Positions 1 through 8,651 of a stretch of DNA of 64,000 nt are shown here, piece after piece. The stretch spans positions 2,115,501 to 2,179,500 of the forward strand of contig NZ_CP067420.1 in assembly GCF_016653635.2 (NCBI RefSeq). The letters are read 5' to 3'. The translations under genes and the position numbers were made by a program. Source of the DNA: Skermanella sp. TT6 (lineage in GTDB: Bacteria; Pseudomonadota; Alphaproteobacteria; Azospirillales; Azospirillaceae). The first letter of the stretch is position 1; each line of letters starts with the position of its first letter. The notes under the pieces were generated by a model that worked only from the letters and a program-made list of their open reading frames with translations, did no database searches and was not told the DNA's origin.

Positions 1-628
1 CGACGCTGATGCCCGCGCCCTTGGAGTCCCAGACGGTGTTGTCCTCGATCGTGACGTTGGACGAGCCGCCCTTGACGCCGAGACCGGAGGGACCGTCGCT
101 TCCCGACACGTCGTTTCCGGCGATGCGCGAGTTGTTGACCGCGACGAAATCGATCCCCTCCTCGCCGGAGCCGGAGATGTCGTTGTTCAGCACCTTGACA
201 TTGTACGCCTGGGAAACCTTGACCCCGTCCAGCCCCGAGCTGTGGATCTTGTTGTCCTGGATGGTCAGGTCGCGGATCGGATCGTTGAACCCGCGGCCGG
301 ACATGCCGAAATGGACGGCGTTGGATCCGGACGGCCCGTCGATCTCGAAGCCCTTGATCGTGATGCCCTCGACCCCGAAGCCGCTGATCGCCGCACCTTT
401 CTGCGAGGCCGCCTTGATCGTCGCCTCATGCTTTCCGTCGGCCGAGATCAGCGAAATGTCGTCTTTGCGGACGCGAACGTTTTCGACATAGGTGCCCGCC
501 TTGACCATGATGTCGGTACCGCCCGAAGCGCGGTCGATTGCGGCCTGTATAGTCTTCAGAGGAGCTGAAGAGCTGCCGGAGTTTGAGTTGCTTCCGGAAT
601 TGGAAACCCAGATCTGACGATCGCCCAT
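1..628 (-). CDS. Secreted parallel beta-helix protein, 3' end outside the window
   Basis: The frame reads leftward from an ATG at 628 and is still open at base 1, so about 209 residues are visible and the C-terminus is missing. An AAAGAG lies about ten bases upstream of the ATG. The start MGDRQIWVSNSGSNSNSG is followed by the repetitive Gly/Asn/Ile/Val pattern of a right-handed parallel beta-helix (IMVKAGTYVENV, DGVKVSQAYNVKVLNNDISG, EGIDFVAVNNSRIAGNDVSG). It matches the protein encoded at 1198-3369 motif for motif, so the two are divergent paralogues. By analogy it probably ends in RTX repeats and leaves the cell by type I secretion, but that part is not visible. No catalytic residues of a polysaccharide lyase could be assigned. 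Confidence 0.82.
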   Translation of the reverse strand, partial: MGDRQIWVSNSGSNSNSGSSSAPLKTIQAAIDRASGGTDIMVKAGTYVENVRVRKDDISLISADGKHEATIKAASQKGAAISGFGVEGITIKGFEIDGPSGSNAVHFGMSGRGFNDPIRDLTIQDNKIHSSGLDGVKVSQAYNVKVLNNDISGSGEEGIDFVAVNNSRIAGNDVSGSDGPSGLGVKGGSSNVTIEDNTVWDSKGAGISV

Positions 629-1017
629 TTCAATGCCACTCTTTGATTGTGCGTTACAGTCCGGGATTCCCTTGAGTAAAGTGGGTTTTACTCACTGATT
701 GTGGATTTGATCCGGATCTGGTGCAGCGAATTGATGATTTGTACTTGTCCGTACAGCGAACGGACCGGAAATTACATGCAAACGATCCACGCGGGGGAGC
801 AAAAAAGGCGTCTGCTGTTCCGACAAAAGCCGGTACGAAGTTGTGACACGGATCCGACCCGGCTGTGATCGTTTTCAGGTCACAAGTTCTGAATATCTGT
901 TAATAGACTTTGTGATTGCCGGTCCAAAGGCGCAGGAAAATGCCCGTAACACCAGCAACTATCCGGGATTTCACGTGCATCGGAATTGGTTTCGAAATCG
1001 GAGTATTTCCCCGATAT

Positions 1018-1044
1018 CGATCAATAATCCAGATTCATTGATCG
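1018..1044. promoter_or_regulatory. Inverted repeat in the divergent intergenic region
   Basis: The 569 bases between the two divergent beta-helix genes (629-1197) hold no convincing gene and are AT-richer than the flanks. Within them CGATCAAT (1018-1025) and ATTGATCG (1037-1044) form a perfect 8-base inverted repeat with an 11-base spacer, about 155 bases before the rightward start codon. It could be an operator for the shared regulatory region. The role is inferred from position only. Confidence 0.3.
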
Positions 1045-1197
1045 GTCGGACTTGACGGTAACGGTCTATTAAATCGTCCAGTACATTCTCTCGAAAGAGG
1101 TAACCCGATCTAGTGATACGGGGTTCGATGAAGGGCCGGAATTCGCGCGGAGACATCCGCCGATCGGCCCTCGCAGAAATTCGAGAGGAACTGTAAA

Positions 1198-3369
1198 TTG
1201 ACGCCGTTTTCCAACATCACGCCGCAACGCACCATTTGGGTTTCCAACAAGGGCAGCAACAGCAACAGCGGCTCCGAAGGTTCTCCCTTCAAGACGATCC
1301 AGGCCGCCTTGGACAAGGCTACGCCCGGAACGGCCATCATGGTGAAGGCGGGGACCTATGTTGAGAACGTCAATTTCAAGCATAGCGGTACGGAAAAGGC
1401 GCCGATCTGGTTGATCTCGGCCGATGGGGCCGGGGCCGCGAAGATCAAGCCCGCCAGCGCGGGTACCGCGACCATCGCCGGCTTCGGCGAGGAAAACATC
1501 GTCGTTCGCGGCTTCGACGTGACCGCGCAGTCCAAGCAGAACGGCATCCAGTTCGGCATGGCCGGCACCGACTTCAAGGACATGGTCAAGAACATCGTCG
1601 TAGAGGGCAACATCATCCGCGGCGCCGGCATGGATGGCATCAAGATCTCCCAGGGCGACAACGTCCATATCCTGGGCAACACCATCATCGGTGCCGGCGA
1701 CCAGGGTATCGACTTCGTCGCGGTCAACGACAGCGTCATCGCCCGCAATGACATTTCCAAGGTCACGGGTGTGGCCGGCCTGTTCGCCAAGGGTGGTTCG
1801 ACGAACGTCCGGATCGAGTACAACAGGGTCCATGACGTCGACGTGGACGGTATTTCCATCGGCGGCTGGACGACGCCCAAATGGATGCGGCCGGGCATGC
1901 GCGATTACGAGGCGAAGAACGTCGTCGCGATCGGCAACGAGGTCTTCGACGTGGGCAAGCGCCCGCTCACCTTCCTCGGCGCGGTCGACAGCACGGCGAC
2001 CGGCAACCTGCTGGCCGGCAATCCCAAATACTACACCGTCGTCAACGTCGCGGCCGGCAAGACGGGCGGCAAGGCTACCCCGTCCTCGGACATCACGATC
2101 ACCAACAACACGATCAACCGCTCCAACAACTGGCTGAACGTCGAATCCGGCCAGGGCAAGGGCCTGGAGGTTTCCAACAACCGCTTCGACGGGGTGTGGA
2201 ACGGCAAGGCGGGCCCCGGTTCCGGCACGGTCGGAGCGGTTCCCAAGCCGTCCGATCCGGTCGATACGGTCACGGTGACCGACCCGAGCTATGCCATGCC
2301 GTCGTCGGTCGAGAACGCCAACGTGACGCGCCCGGGCGGTTCCAAGGTCACCGGCAACGCCAAGGACAACGTGATCAAGGGCGGGGCCGGCAACGACGTG
2401 CTCGACGGCGCCGCCGGCAACGACCGCCTGACCGGCGGCGGCGGCAACGACGTGTTCGTGATCGCGAAGGGCAAGGGCAACGACGTCATCACCGACTTCA
2501 AGGCCGGTGCCGGGGCGGGCGACACGGTGCGCCTGGAGGGAACGCCTTTCGGCAGCTTCGCGGCGGTCAAGGCGGCCATGAAGCAGGCCGGTGCGGATGT
2601 CGTCCTGGACCTCGGCGGCGGGCAGACGCTCAAGTTCCTGAACATCAAGATCGCCGCCTTCGCGGCCGACGACTTCGGATTCAGTCCGGTCGGTTCGACG
2701 CCGACGCCGCTGCCCACCCTGGCCCAGTGGCGCGAGAGCGCCGCGTTCACCGACACGATCAAGGGCACGGCGAAGAACGATACCCTGACCGGCACCGACC
2801 GGAACGAACAGATGGACGGCGGCTCCGGGCACGACGTCATGGCGGGCGGCAAGGGCGACGACACCTACGTGGCCGGAAGCATCTACGACAAGGTAGTCGA
2901 GAAGCCGGGTGAGGGGATCGATACCGTCAAGCTTTGGGACATCGCCTACACGCTGCCAGACAATGTCGAGAACCTGATCGGTCTCCGCGCGGGCGGCATG
3001 ACACTGACCGGCAACGGCCTCTCGAACATCATCAAGGGCAGTGCCGGCAATGACACCATCATCGGCGGCGGCGGCGCCGACCAGCTCTACGGCGGCGGCG
3101 GTAGCGACAGATTCGTGTTCAACGGCCTCGGCGACAAGGGCGACGTGATCATGGACTTCAAGGTCGGCCAGGACATCCTGGATCTGAGGCCCTTGATGTC
3201 CGGCCATCGTGCGGACTACGACGTCGAGGTGGTCGCCAAGGGAGCCGGCGCCGTGGCCGTGTGGGTCCATAACGACGGCAAGGTGGACGAGCTTGTCACC
3301 CTGGCGGGGGTCGGGTCCGACGACATCGGCTCGATGCAGCCCGGCAAGGCGGCCTGGCTGCTGGTCTGA
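1198..3369 (+). CDS. Parallel beta-helix protein with RTX calcium-binding repeats
   Basis: A 723-residue protein read from TTG, chosen because GAGAGGA lies eight to nine bases upstream and no ATG fits better. Residues about 10-350 have the repeating Ile/Val-x-Asn pattern of a right-handed beta-helix, as in carbohydrate-active or adhesive surface proteins. Three blocks of glycine-aspartate nonapeptides (GGxGNDxLxG type) follow at about 386-424, 523-560 and 614-641. These are RTX repeats, which bind calcium outside the cell and mark proteins exported by type I secretion with an uncleaved C-terminal signal. There is no N-terminal signal peptide, in agreement with that route. It is divergent from its paralogue at 1-628. 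Likely roles are exopolysaccharide modification or surface attachment; the substrate is unknown. No type I transporter gene is nearby. Confidence 0.88.
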   Translation: MTPFSNITPQRTIWVSNKGSNSNSGSEGSPFKTIQAALDKATPGTAIMVKAGTYVENVNFKHSGTEKAPIWLISADGAGAAKIKPASAGTATIAGFGEENIVVRGFDVTAQSKQNGIQFGMAGTDFKDMVKNIVVEGNIIRGAGMDGIKISQGDNVHILGNTIIGAGDQGIDFVAVNDSVIARNDISKVTGVAGLFAKGGSTNVRIEYNRVHDVDVDGISIGGWTTPKWMRPGMRDYEAKNVVAIGNEVFDVGKRPLTFLGAVDSTATGNLLAGNPKYYTVVNVAAGKTGGKATPSSDITITNNTINRSNNWLNVESGQGKGLEVSNNRFDGVWNGKAGPGSGTVGAVPKPSDPVDTVTVTDPSYAMPSSVENANVTRPGGSKVTGNAKDNVIKGGAGNDVLDGAAGNDRLTGGGGNDVFVIAKGKGNDVITDFKAGAGAGDTVRLEGTPFGSFAAVKAAMKQAGADVVLDLGGGQTLKFLNIKIAAFAADDFGFSPVGSTPTPLPTLAQWRESAAFTDTIKGTAKNDTLTGTDRNEQMDGGSGHDVMAGGKGDDTYVAGSIYDKVVEKPGEGIDTVKLWDIAYTLPDNVENLIGLRAGGMTLTGNGLSNIIKGSAGNDTIIGGGGADQLYGGGGSDRFVFNGLGDKGDVIMDFKVGQDILDLRPLMSGHRADYDVEVVAKGAGAVAVWVHNDGKVDELVTLAGVGSDDIGSMQPGKAAWLLV

Positions 3370-3373
3370 CCGG

Positions 3374-3421
3374 CCGGCCGGGCCGTGGCTGTACCGGGCC
3401 GCTCCCCTGCGGCCCGGCCGG
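3374..3421. terminator. Strong hairpin between convergent genes
   Basis: CCGGCCGGGCCG (3374-3385) and CGGCCCGGCCGG (3410-3421) form a perfect 12-base stem with a 24-base loop. It lies between the stop of the RTX gene and the stop of the convergent desaturase gene. No T-run follows on either strand, so termination is likely but not certain; it may serve both directions. Confidence 0.5.
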
Positions 3422-3423
3422 TG

Positions 3424-4494
3424 TCAGGCCATGCGCTCGCGAAGGTCGCCGAAGCGGATCATCCTGCGGCTGTCCTCGTCCCACAGGGCAAGGCTCACGG
3501 TCTTCAGGCTTTCGAGCAGGCCCAGGGCGCGGACCCGCTGCAGGTCGGGAATAGACAGGTGGCAGTCCCGCAGCCTGTAGTTCGGGATCTTCGACGACAG
3601 GTGATGCACGTGGTGGTAACCGATATAACCGGTCAGCCAGTGCAGCCACCGCGGCAGGTCGTAGAAGGAGCAGCCGTCCAGCGCCGCGGCGTGGAAATCC
3701 CAGTCGTCCTCATGGTGCCACTGGACCCCGTCGAACTGGTGCTGCACGTAGAACATCCAGATGCCGATCGTCGCCGCCAGCAGGATGACCGGGCCCCACA
3801 CCATCAGGACCGGCAACCAGCCGAACAGGAGGGAGGCCGCCGCGAGTGCCGCCAGGATCGCGGCGTTGGTGCTGAGGACGCTGGTCCAGGCGGCACGGTC
3901 GTTGGTGCCGTCCCCGATCGCGATCCGGTGGCGGATCAGGAACATGAAGGCCGGGCCGATGCCGAACAGCACGATCGGGTGCCGGTACAGCCGGTAGCGC
4001 AGCCGGCCCCAGCGCGACAGGGCCAGGTATTCCCGGACAGTCAGCGTCGTGATGTCGCCGATGCCGCGCTTTTCCAGGTTGCCCGAGGTGGCGTGGTGGA
4101 TCGCGTGTTCGCGCTTCCAGTAGCCATAGGGCGTCATGGTCAGCACCGAGAGGCAGCGTCCGAGCGCGTCGTTGGCCCAGCCGGACTTGAACAGGCTGCC
4201 GTGGCCGCAGTCATGCTGGAGGATGAAGGCCCGCACCAGGAAGAAGGCGGCGGGAATGGCAAGCAGCAGTGTCAGCCAGTATCCCACCTGCAGGCTGAAA
4301 CCCATCAGGACGGTCAGGCCGGCGAGCGGCAACAGTGTCGTTCCGATCTGTCCGACGCTGTGGCCCAGGACGGGCTGCTTGAAGGCCGCGAGCTGCTGGG
4401 CCCAGCGGCGAGCTGCCTGCTTTCTGTCCTGAAGGGTCGCAGGCGTTGGGGTCGAGGCGCATATTGGCTGCACCCCGGTTTCATCGGGCAGCAT
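3424..4494 (-). CDS. Membrane fatty acid desaturase
   Basis: A 356-residue integral membrane di-iron enzyme of the FA_desaturase family (PF00487). The three histidine boxes are intact: HDCGH, HAIHH and HHVHH near the C-terminus. They bind the two irons that insert a cis double bond into an acyl chain using oxygen and an electron donor. Hydrophobic stretches between the boxes fit four membrane spans. The overall look, with a C-terminal GYHHVHHLSSKIPNY segment, is that of delta-12/omega-6-type desaturases, but regiospecificity cannot be read from sequence. It is monocistronic and convergent with the RTX gene. A second desaturase of a different subgroup is encoded at 11855-13045. Role: membrane lipid unsaturation, for example in adaptation to cold. 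Confidence 0.9.
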   Translation of the reverse strand: MLPDETGVQPICASTPTPATLQDRKQAARRWAQQLAAFKQPVLGHSVGQIGTTLLPLAGLTVLMGFSLQVGYWLTLLLAIPAAFFLVRAFILQHDCGHGSLFKSGWANDALGRCLSVLTMTPYGYWKREHAIHHATSGNLEKRGIGDITTLTVREYLALSRWGRLRYRLYRHPIVLFGIGPAFMFLIRHRIAIGDGTNDRAAWTSVLSTNAAILAALAAASLLFGWLPVLMVWGPVILLAATIGIWMFYVQHQFDGVQWHHEDDWDFHAAALDGCSFYDLPRWLHWLTGYIGYHHVHHLSSKIPNYRLRDCHLSIPDLQRVRALGLLESLKTVSLALWDEDSRRMIRFGDLRERMA

Positions 4495-4752
4495 AGGGAG
4501 TTCCTGAAGAGGGAGAACGGGTGGCTCCGGCCACGGGAAGAATCAGCAAGTGTCGCACCGCGTTCATGGACCTTGATTGTGGGCAAATTATGCCCTTCTT
4601 AATGATTTACGAGTCCGGGGCGCGAGGAAATCCCTAAGATACTGAAATTTCCATTCGCCATCGACGCGGCGCTCGGGGTTATACACTTTCCGGCGCAATT
4701 GCGCACCAACATATATGTCGCGCGCGAGGGTGGTTACCAGGAGGCGAATCGA

Positions 4753-4785
4753 AAGGGCGCGCAGCCTTCCCGGCTGCGCGCCCTT
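4753..4785 (-). terminator. Rho-independent terminator of the GMC dehydrogenase genes
   Basis: AAGGGCGCGCAGCC (4753-4766) pairs perfectly with GGCTGCGCGCCCTT (4772-4785) around a five-base loop. Read on the minus strand it follows the stop codon of the gene at 4808-6379 by about 20 bases and is followed by a short T-rich stretch. The rest of the 313-base gap up to 4807 shows no gene; the upstream region of the desaturase lies at its left end. Confidence 0.75.
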
Positions 4786-4807
4786 CACGGGTACCGCCCG
4801 GCGGCCG

Positions 4808-6379
4808 TCAGATCTCGCGCTTGCTCATCCGGTCGGCGATGAACTCGGCTTGGCGGATGGCCAGCGAGACGATGGTCAGGGTGGGATTGCAGGCGGCCCC
4901 GGTGGTGAACTGGCTGCCGTCCGACACGAACAGGTTCTTCACGTCATGGGTCTGCCCGTGCTTGTTGACCACGCCGTCCCGCGCCTTCTCGCTCATCCGG
5001 TTTGTCCCGAGATTGTGCGTGGAAGGGTAGGGCGGGGTATGGATCGTGCGGGTCGCCCCCACCGCGTCGTACAGGGCCGAACCCTGGCGGAAGGCGTGGT
5101 TGCGCATGGCGACGTCGTTGGGGTGGTCGTCGAAATGCACGTTCGGGATCGGCTGGCCGAACTGGTCCTTCTCGGTCGCGTGCAGGGTGATCCGGTTGCT
5201 CTCCTGAGGCATGTCCTCGCCCACGATCCACATGCCCGCCATGTGGTCGTAGCCGTCCAGCGCCGAGGTGAAGCCGCGGCCCCAGGCACCGGGGTTGAGG
5301 AACGCCGCCATGAACGGCAGGCCCAGCGACAGCGTCTCCAGCTCGTATCCCCCGGCGAAGCCCCGCGACGGATCGAATCGGGATTCGTCGCGGATGATCC
5401 CGGCCATGGTCGTGCCGCGATACATGTGGACCGGCCTCTCGAACACCGCGTAGACCGATCCCGTGGTATGGCGCATGTAGTTGCGCCCGACCTGGCCGGA
5501 ACTGTTGGCGAGGCCGTCCGGGAACATGCTGGATGCCGAGTTCAGCAGCAGGCGCGGACTCTCGATCGAGTTGCCGGCTACCGCGACGACGCGGGCCTTC
5601 TGCCGCATCACGTTGCCGGCCCTGTCGCCGTAAAGCACGCCGGTCACCTTGCCCGAGGCATCATGCTCGATCTTCAGCACCTGCGCGTCTGACCGGACCT
5701 CCAGGTTGCCGGTCGCCTCGCCCTTGGGGATCTCGGCCATCAGGGTGGACCATTTCGCCCCCGTCTTGCACCCTTGGAAGCAGAAGCCGATCTGCCGGCA
5801 TGACGCCCGGCCGTCGCGCTCCTGCGAGTTGATCGCTATGTTGCCGGAGTGGAATTCCTTGTATCCCAGCGCCTTGGCGCCGGCCGCCAGCACCTTGTAA
5901 TTGTTGTTGCCGGGCAGGCGGGGGATGCCGTTGGTCCCGGTCACGCCCATCTTGTGCTCGGCCTTGGCGTAGTAGGGCTCCAACTCCGCCAGCGTGATCG
6001 GCCAGTCCAGCAGGTTGGCCCCGGCCAACTCGCCGTAATGGGTCCTCGTCTTGAACTCGTGCTCCTGGAAACGCAGGCTGGCGCCCGCCCAATGGACGGT
6101 CGAGCCGCCCACCGCCTTGACGATCCAGGCCGGAAGCCCGGCGAAATCCTTCGCGACGCGCCAGCTACCCGAGGTCGTCCGCTTGTCGAGCCAGCTGATC
6201 TGCGAGAAGGACTCCCACTCGTTGTTGACGAACTCCTCCATCTCCACGCGGGGGCCGGCCTCCAGCACCACCACCTTGACGCCTTTCTGGGCCAGTTCGT
6301 TGCCGAGCGTGCCGCCGCCGGCGCCCGAGCCCACGATCACCACGACGCCGTCGTCGTTGAGGTCGAATTTCGCAGCCAT
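4808..6379 (-). CDS. GMC-family FAD-dependent dehydrogenase, large subunit
   Basis: A 523-residue flavoprotein of the glucose-methanol-choline oxidoreductase family. The Rossmann FAD-binding motif GSGAGGG is at residues 17-23, followed by VVVLEAGP. The C-terminal segment has the conserved THNLGTNRM and AACNPTLTI elements that carry the active-site His/Asn pair and the FAD contact. It has no signal peptide, but the next gene upstream encodes a Tat-exported small subunit, as in gluconate 2-dehydrogenase and sorbitol dehydrogenase complexes, where the large subunit is carried out bound to its partner. It probably oxidises a sugar, polyol or sugar acid in the periplasm. The usual third partner, a multihaem cytochrome c, is not encoded nearby, so the electron acceptor is unclear. 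The gene is 18 bases from its partner and ends at a strong terminator. Confidence 0.9.
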   Translation of the reverse strand: MAAKFDLNDDGVVVIVGSGAGGGTLGNELAQKGVKVVVLEAGPRVEMEEFVNNEWESFSQISWLDKRTTSGSWRVAKDFAGLPAWIVKAVGGSTVHWAGASLRFQEHEFKTRTHYGELAGANLLDWPITLAELEPYYAKAEHKMGVTGTNGIPRLPGNNNYKVLAAGAKALGYKEFHSGNIAINSQERDGRASCRQIGFCFQGCKTGAKWSTLMAEIPKGEATGNLEVRSDAQVLKIEHDASGKVTGVLYGDRAGNVMRQKARVVAVAGNSIESPRLLLNSASSMFPDGLANSSGQVGRNYMRHTTGSVYAVFERPVHMYRGTTMAGIIRDESRFDPSRGFAGGYELETLSLGLPFMAAFLNPGAWGRGFTSALDGYDHMAGMWIVGEDMPQESNRITLHATEKDQFGQPIPNVHFDDHPNDVAMRNHAFRQGSALYDAVGATRTIHTPPYPSTHNLGTNRMSEKARDGVVNKHGQTHDVKNLFVSDGSQFTTGAACNPTLTIVSLAIRQAEFIADRMSKREI

Positions 6380-6397
6380 GATCCCGATCCCTCCCGC

Positions 6398-6949
6398 TCA
6401 GGCGTTCTTCAGCCAGTCGATGTCGTCGAAGCCCCGCTCCAGGTAGCCGCCATGCTCGGCGGAGGAGCCTTCGTAGCCGAACTTCACCCACACCTCCGGT
6501 TGGTTATAAAGCGCCACGACCATGTCGCCGCGCACCTTCTGGAAGAATGGGGTGGACTCGATCGACTTCAGGACGGCGACCCGGTCGCCCTCCTCGACGA
6601 CATCGGCATAGGGACGGGCGTATTTCGCCTGCGACGCGGTGTCGAGGCCGACCACGCCGTCCTCGATCAGCTGCTTCAGGTCGGGGTTTTCGCCGGCCTT
6701 GCCGTCATAGGGCTCGACGGCCCGGGCATAATAGGCCTCGCCCAGCCGGTCGTGCGGGTACAGGTCGCGCGCCATCCGGACCAGGGTCACCATGGTGGCC
6801 GGCTTGAGATGCTTCGCGGTCATCGCCCAGGCGCCGGACGGGGCGATCGCCACGGTTCCGCTCGCCAGGGCCGTGACGCCGGCCGCCGCCGCGCCCGATT
6901 TCAGGAAGTTGCGCCGGGTCACCTTGACCCGCTTGTCGATGGTCCTCAT
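6398..6949 (-). CDS. Gluconate 2-dehydrogenase subunit 3-like protein with Tat signal
   Basis: A 183-residue small subunit. The N-terminus MRTIDKRVKVTRRNFLKSG is a twin-arginine signal (RRNFLK) followed by a hydrophobic Ala-rich segment ending near residue 42 (SGAWA). The mature part resembles gluconate 2-dehydrogenase subunit 3 (PF13618). In that family this chain escorts the flavin subunit through the Tat pore and supports its activity. It stands directly upstream of the GMC dehydrogenase, on the same strand, so the two are surely co-expressed. The ATG is preceded by GGGAGGAGCAC-type Shine-Dalgarno sequence. The assignment as part of an oxidoreductase complex is firm; the substrate is not. 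Confidence 0.87.
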   Translation of the reverse strand: MRTIDKRVKVTRRNFLKSGAAAAGVTALASGTVAIAPSGAWAMTAKHLKPATMVTLVRMARDLYPHDRLGEAYYARAVEPYDGKAGENPDLKQLIEDGVVGLDTASQAKYARPYADVVEEGDRVAVLKSIESTPFFQKVRGDMVVALYNQPEVWVKFGYEGSSAEHGGYLERGFDDIDWLKNA

Positions 6950-7025
6950 TGTGCTCCTCCCTCGGAGACGGTTTTTCGATCGTTTTTTTCTTGGAAGGCA
7001 TCGCTCCGACCCTTCGCGGGTCCGC

Positions 7026-7421
7026 TCAACGGTATCGGCCGTGGCGCTGCAACACCTCCACCTTGTAGCCGTCGGGGTCCTGCACGAAGAAGAAGCGCGC
7101 CATCAGGGCGCCGTCGCGCATGAATTCCTTGATCGGGTTCGGATTGAAGCCCAGCCGGGTGAAACGGCCATGCTCCGTATCCAGGTCGTCCACGGCCACC
7201 GCGATGTGTCCGTATCCGTCCCCATGGACATAGGGTTCGGTCCGGCCGTGATTGATGGTCAGCTCGACCTCGAAGTCGGCCTCCCGGTTGCGCAGGTAGA
7301 CGAGGGTAAAGCCCTCGAACTCGTAACGGTCCGCCGCCTCCAGGCCGAATGCCCGGCCGTAGAAGTCGCGCGACCTGTCCTCATCCAGCACGCGGATCAT
7401 CGCGTGGATGACTTTGGCCAT
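7026..7421 (-). CDS. Glyoxalase I-like VOC protein
   Basis: A 131-residue member of the vicinal oxygen chelate superfamily, close in length and pattern to lactoylglutathione lyase. Residues aligned with the metal ligands of Escherichia coli GloA are all present: His6, Glu53 (VELTINHG), His72 (GYGHIAV) and Glu122 (DPDGYKVE). The enzyme would isomerise the hemithioacetal of methylglyoxal and glutathione to S-lactoylglutathione in the cytoplasm. The last helix ends QRHGRYR. It lies upstream of, and on the same strand as, the GMC dehydrogenase pair, but 76 bases separate them and no link is proven. Other VOC enzymes share the fold, yet four matching ligands favour glyoxalase I. Confidence 0.85.
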   Translation of the reverse strand: MAKVIHAMIRVLDEDRSRDFYGRAFGLEAADRYEFEGFTLVYLRNREADFEVELTINHGRTEPYVHGDGYGHIAVAVDDLDTEHGRFTRLGFNPNPIKEFMRDGALMARFFFVQDPDGYKVEVLQRHGRYR

Positions 7422-7494
7422 GGTGGTTCCGCCTCCCTGGTCTTTCGCTCGTACAAGCGAAATCCTAGGGCGGCGCTTCAGGCGGGAGGTAGTA

Positions 7495-7815
7495 TCATGC
7501 TACTACAGCATCGATTTTCCGCATCCGCCGGCTCGCGATGGCCGCGGCATGGGCTGCCGGGTCGCGCAGGTAGAGCGCGCAGGTGACCCGCAACATGGAG
7601 GCGAAGTTCGGCACGTCGCCCTGCTGCTGGAGCACCTCGTCATGGAGGGTGCAGAGGAAGCGGGCCAGCGTCAGCCCTTCGCGGCCGGCGATCTCCTCGA
7701 GGATCGCCCAGAACTCGGCCTCCAGCCGGATGCTCGTCGTATGGCCGTGCAGCCGGACGGCCCGTGTCTCGCATGCGTAGGAAGCCGGATCCTGCATGGC
7801 GAATACTCTGCACAT
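7495..7815 (-). CDS. Ribbon-helix-helix domain protein
   Basis: A 106-residue protein starting MCRVFAMQDPASYACETR, with ATG at 7815 and GGGAGAGA just upstream. The frame is open further upstream but the added residues look non-coding. The segment RSVRLHGHTTSIRLE-like (here RAVRLHGHTTSIRLEAEFW) and the following helices match the alphaproteobacterial RHH_4 family (PF13467), a putative DNA-binding fold. In related genomes such proteins are short, conserved and of unknown target. The C-terminus is basic (SRRMRKIDAVVA). It may be an autoregulatory transcription factor. It is separated from the glyoxalase-like gene by 73 bases and could be transcribed with it. Confidence 0.75.
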   Translation of the reverse strand: MCRVFAMQDPASYACETRAVRLHGHTTSIRLEAEFWAILEEIAGREGLTLARFLCTLHDEVLQQQGDVPNFASMLRVTCALYLRDPAAHAAAIASRRMRKIDAVVA

Positions 7816-8124
7816 CGTCTCTCTCCCGTCATGATGCCGTCCTGTCGTGTCTTTCGACGGCTTGGGAGAAATCATATGCTCGTTTCGCCGTCTTGCCATT
7901 AGTCCGAAGTGACGACTGCACGACGACGCGGCGGATCGGGATGAGTATCCGCGCCTGCGACGTTTGATCGCCCGCCACCCTCCTTCCGAACCATTGAAGG
8001 GTTCAAATAAATCCGTCTTACTGACGGATAAGCAATAAGGCGTGGCTCGGCGGCTGCGCAATGGTCACGATCCGGATCCTGGTACGGGCCGGGGCGATCG
8101 TCGGCGGGGAAGGATGAACCGGGA

Positions 8125-8331
8125 ATGTACTGGACAAGGCTCCACCGCATACAGAAGTGTTCGCAGACGCCGCAGGCACTGGCAGGCTTCGTCGTGATCT
8201 TCTTCAGCGTGCTGTTGAACGCTTTCTGGATCGAGACGGAAATCGGCGGTTTCGGAATGGTCATTGCCGTGGCCATGGCGATCGTGGGCTTCGCCCTGTT
8301 CTATCGCGGCTGGGCGGTCGAGAACCGCTGA
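8125..8331 (+). CDS. Small protein with two membrane spans
   Basis: A 68-residue open frame whose composition looks coding. It has two hydrophobic stretches, residues 18-35 (ALAGFVVIFFSVLLNAFW) and 41-60, joined by a short acidic loop (IETEIGG). A GAAGGATG sequence lies about ten bases upstream of the ATG. The basic N-terminus suggests a hairpin topology with both ends inside. It has no recognised family, stands alone and is divergent from the ribbon-helix-helix gene. It could be a small stress-related membrane protein, but nothing specific supports a function. Confidence 0.5.
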   Translation: MYWTRLHRIQKCSQTPQALAGFVVIFFSVLLNAFWIETEIGGFGMVIAVAMAIVGFALFYRGWAVENR

Positions 8332-8357
8332 GGGGCTGGATTCCCTTCCAAGTAGCT

Positions 8358-8393
8358 GCCGGCGACCGGTGGCGGAGGATCTCCGTCGCCGGC
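8358..8393 (+). terminator. Hairpin after the small membrane protein gene
   Basis: GCCGGCGA (8358-8365) and CGGAG (8373-8377) pair with CTCCGTCGCCGGC (8381-8393), leaving a seven-base bulge and a three-base loop. No T-run follows. This sits in the 320-base gap 8332-8651, which otherwise holds no gene; its right half is AT-richer and probably carries the promoter of the response regulator gene. Confidence 0.35.
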
Positions 8394-8651
8394 TCTCCGG
8401 TCCATGCCGCCCCGATGATTTCGGCCGCCCCGCACGTTGTAGATCGATCCGAAATCATTTCCAATTTTGCATCTTGTTGATCGCGTTGTTTCGACAAGGC
8501 AGCGCAAGTTTAATAAAAATCCACAGGCATGGGCACCGCTATGCGGGTCGATTTCTGTTAAGCATGTTCGCCGATAGTTGGCCTGATTTTTCTTCTGGAT
8601 ATCCCCATTCAGGTGGGAGATATTGAGGCTCCATTTCAATAACAGGTTCGC

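Noticed and set aside
843-1156. Short open frames on both strands in the divergent beta-helix intergenic region
   Set aside because: No ribosome sites, no protein-like pattern and AT-rich control-region composition; overlapping frames on both strands.
1069-3270. A 733-codon frame on the minus strand opposite the RTX gene
   Set aside because: Shadow frame: composition rich in Arg, Asp, His, Val and Gly with no domain, while the plus strand encodes clear RTX repeats.
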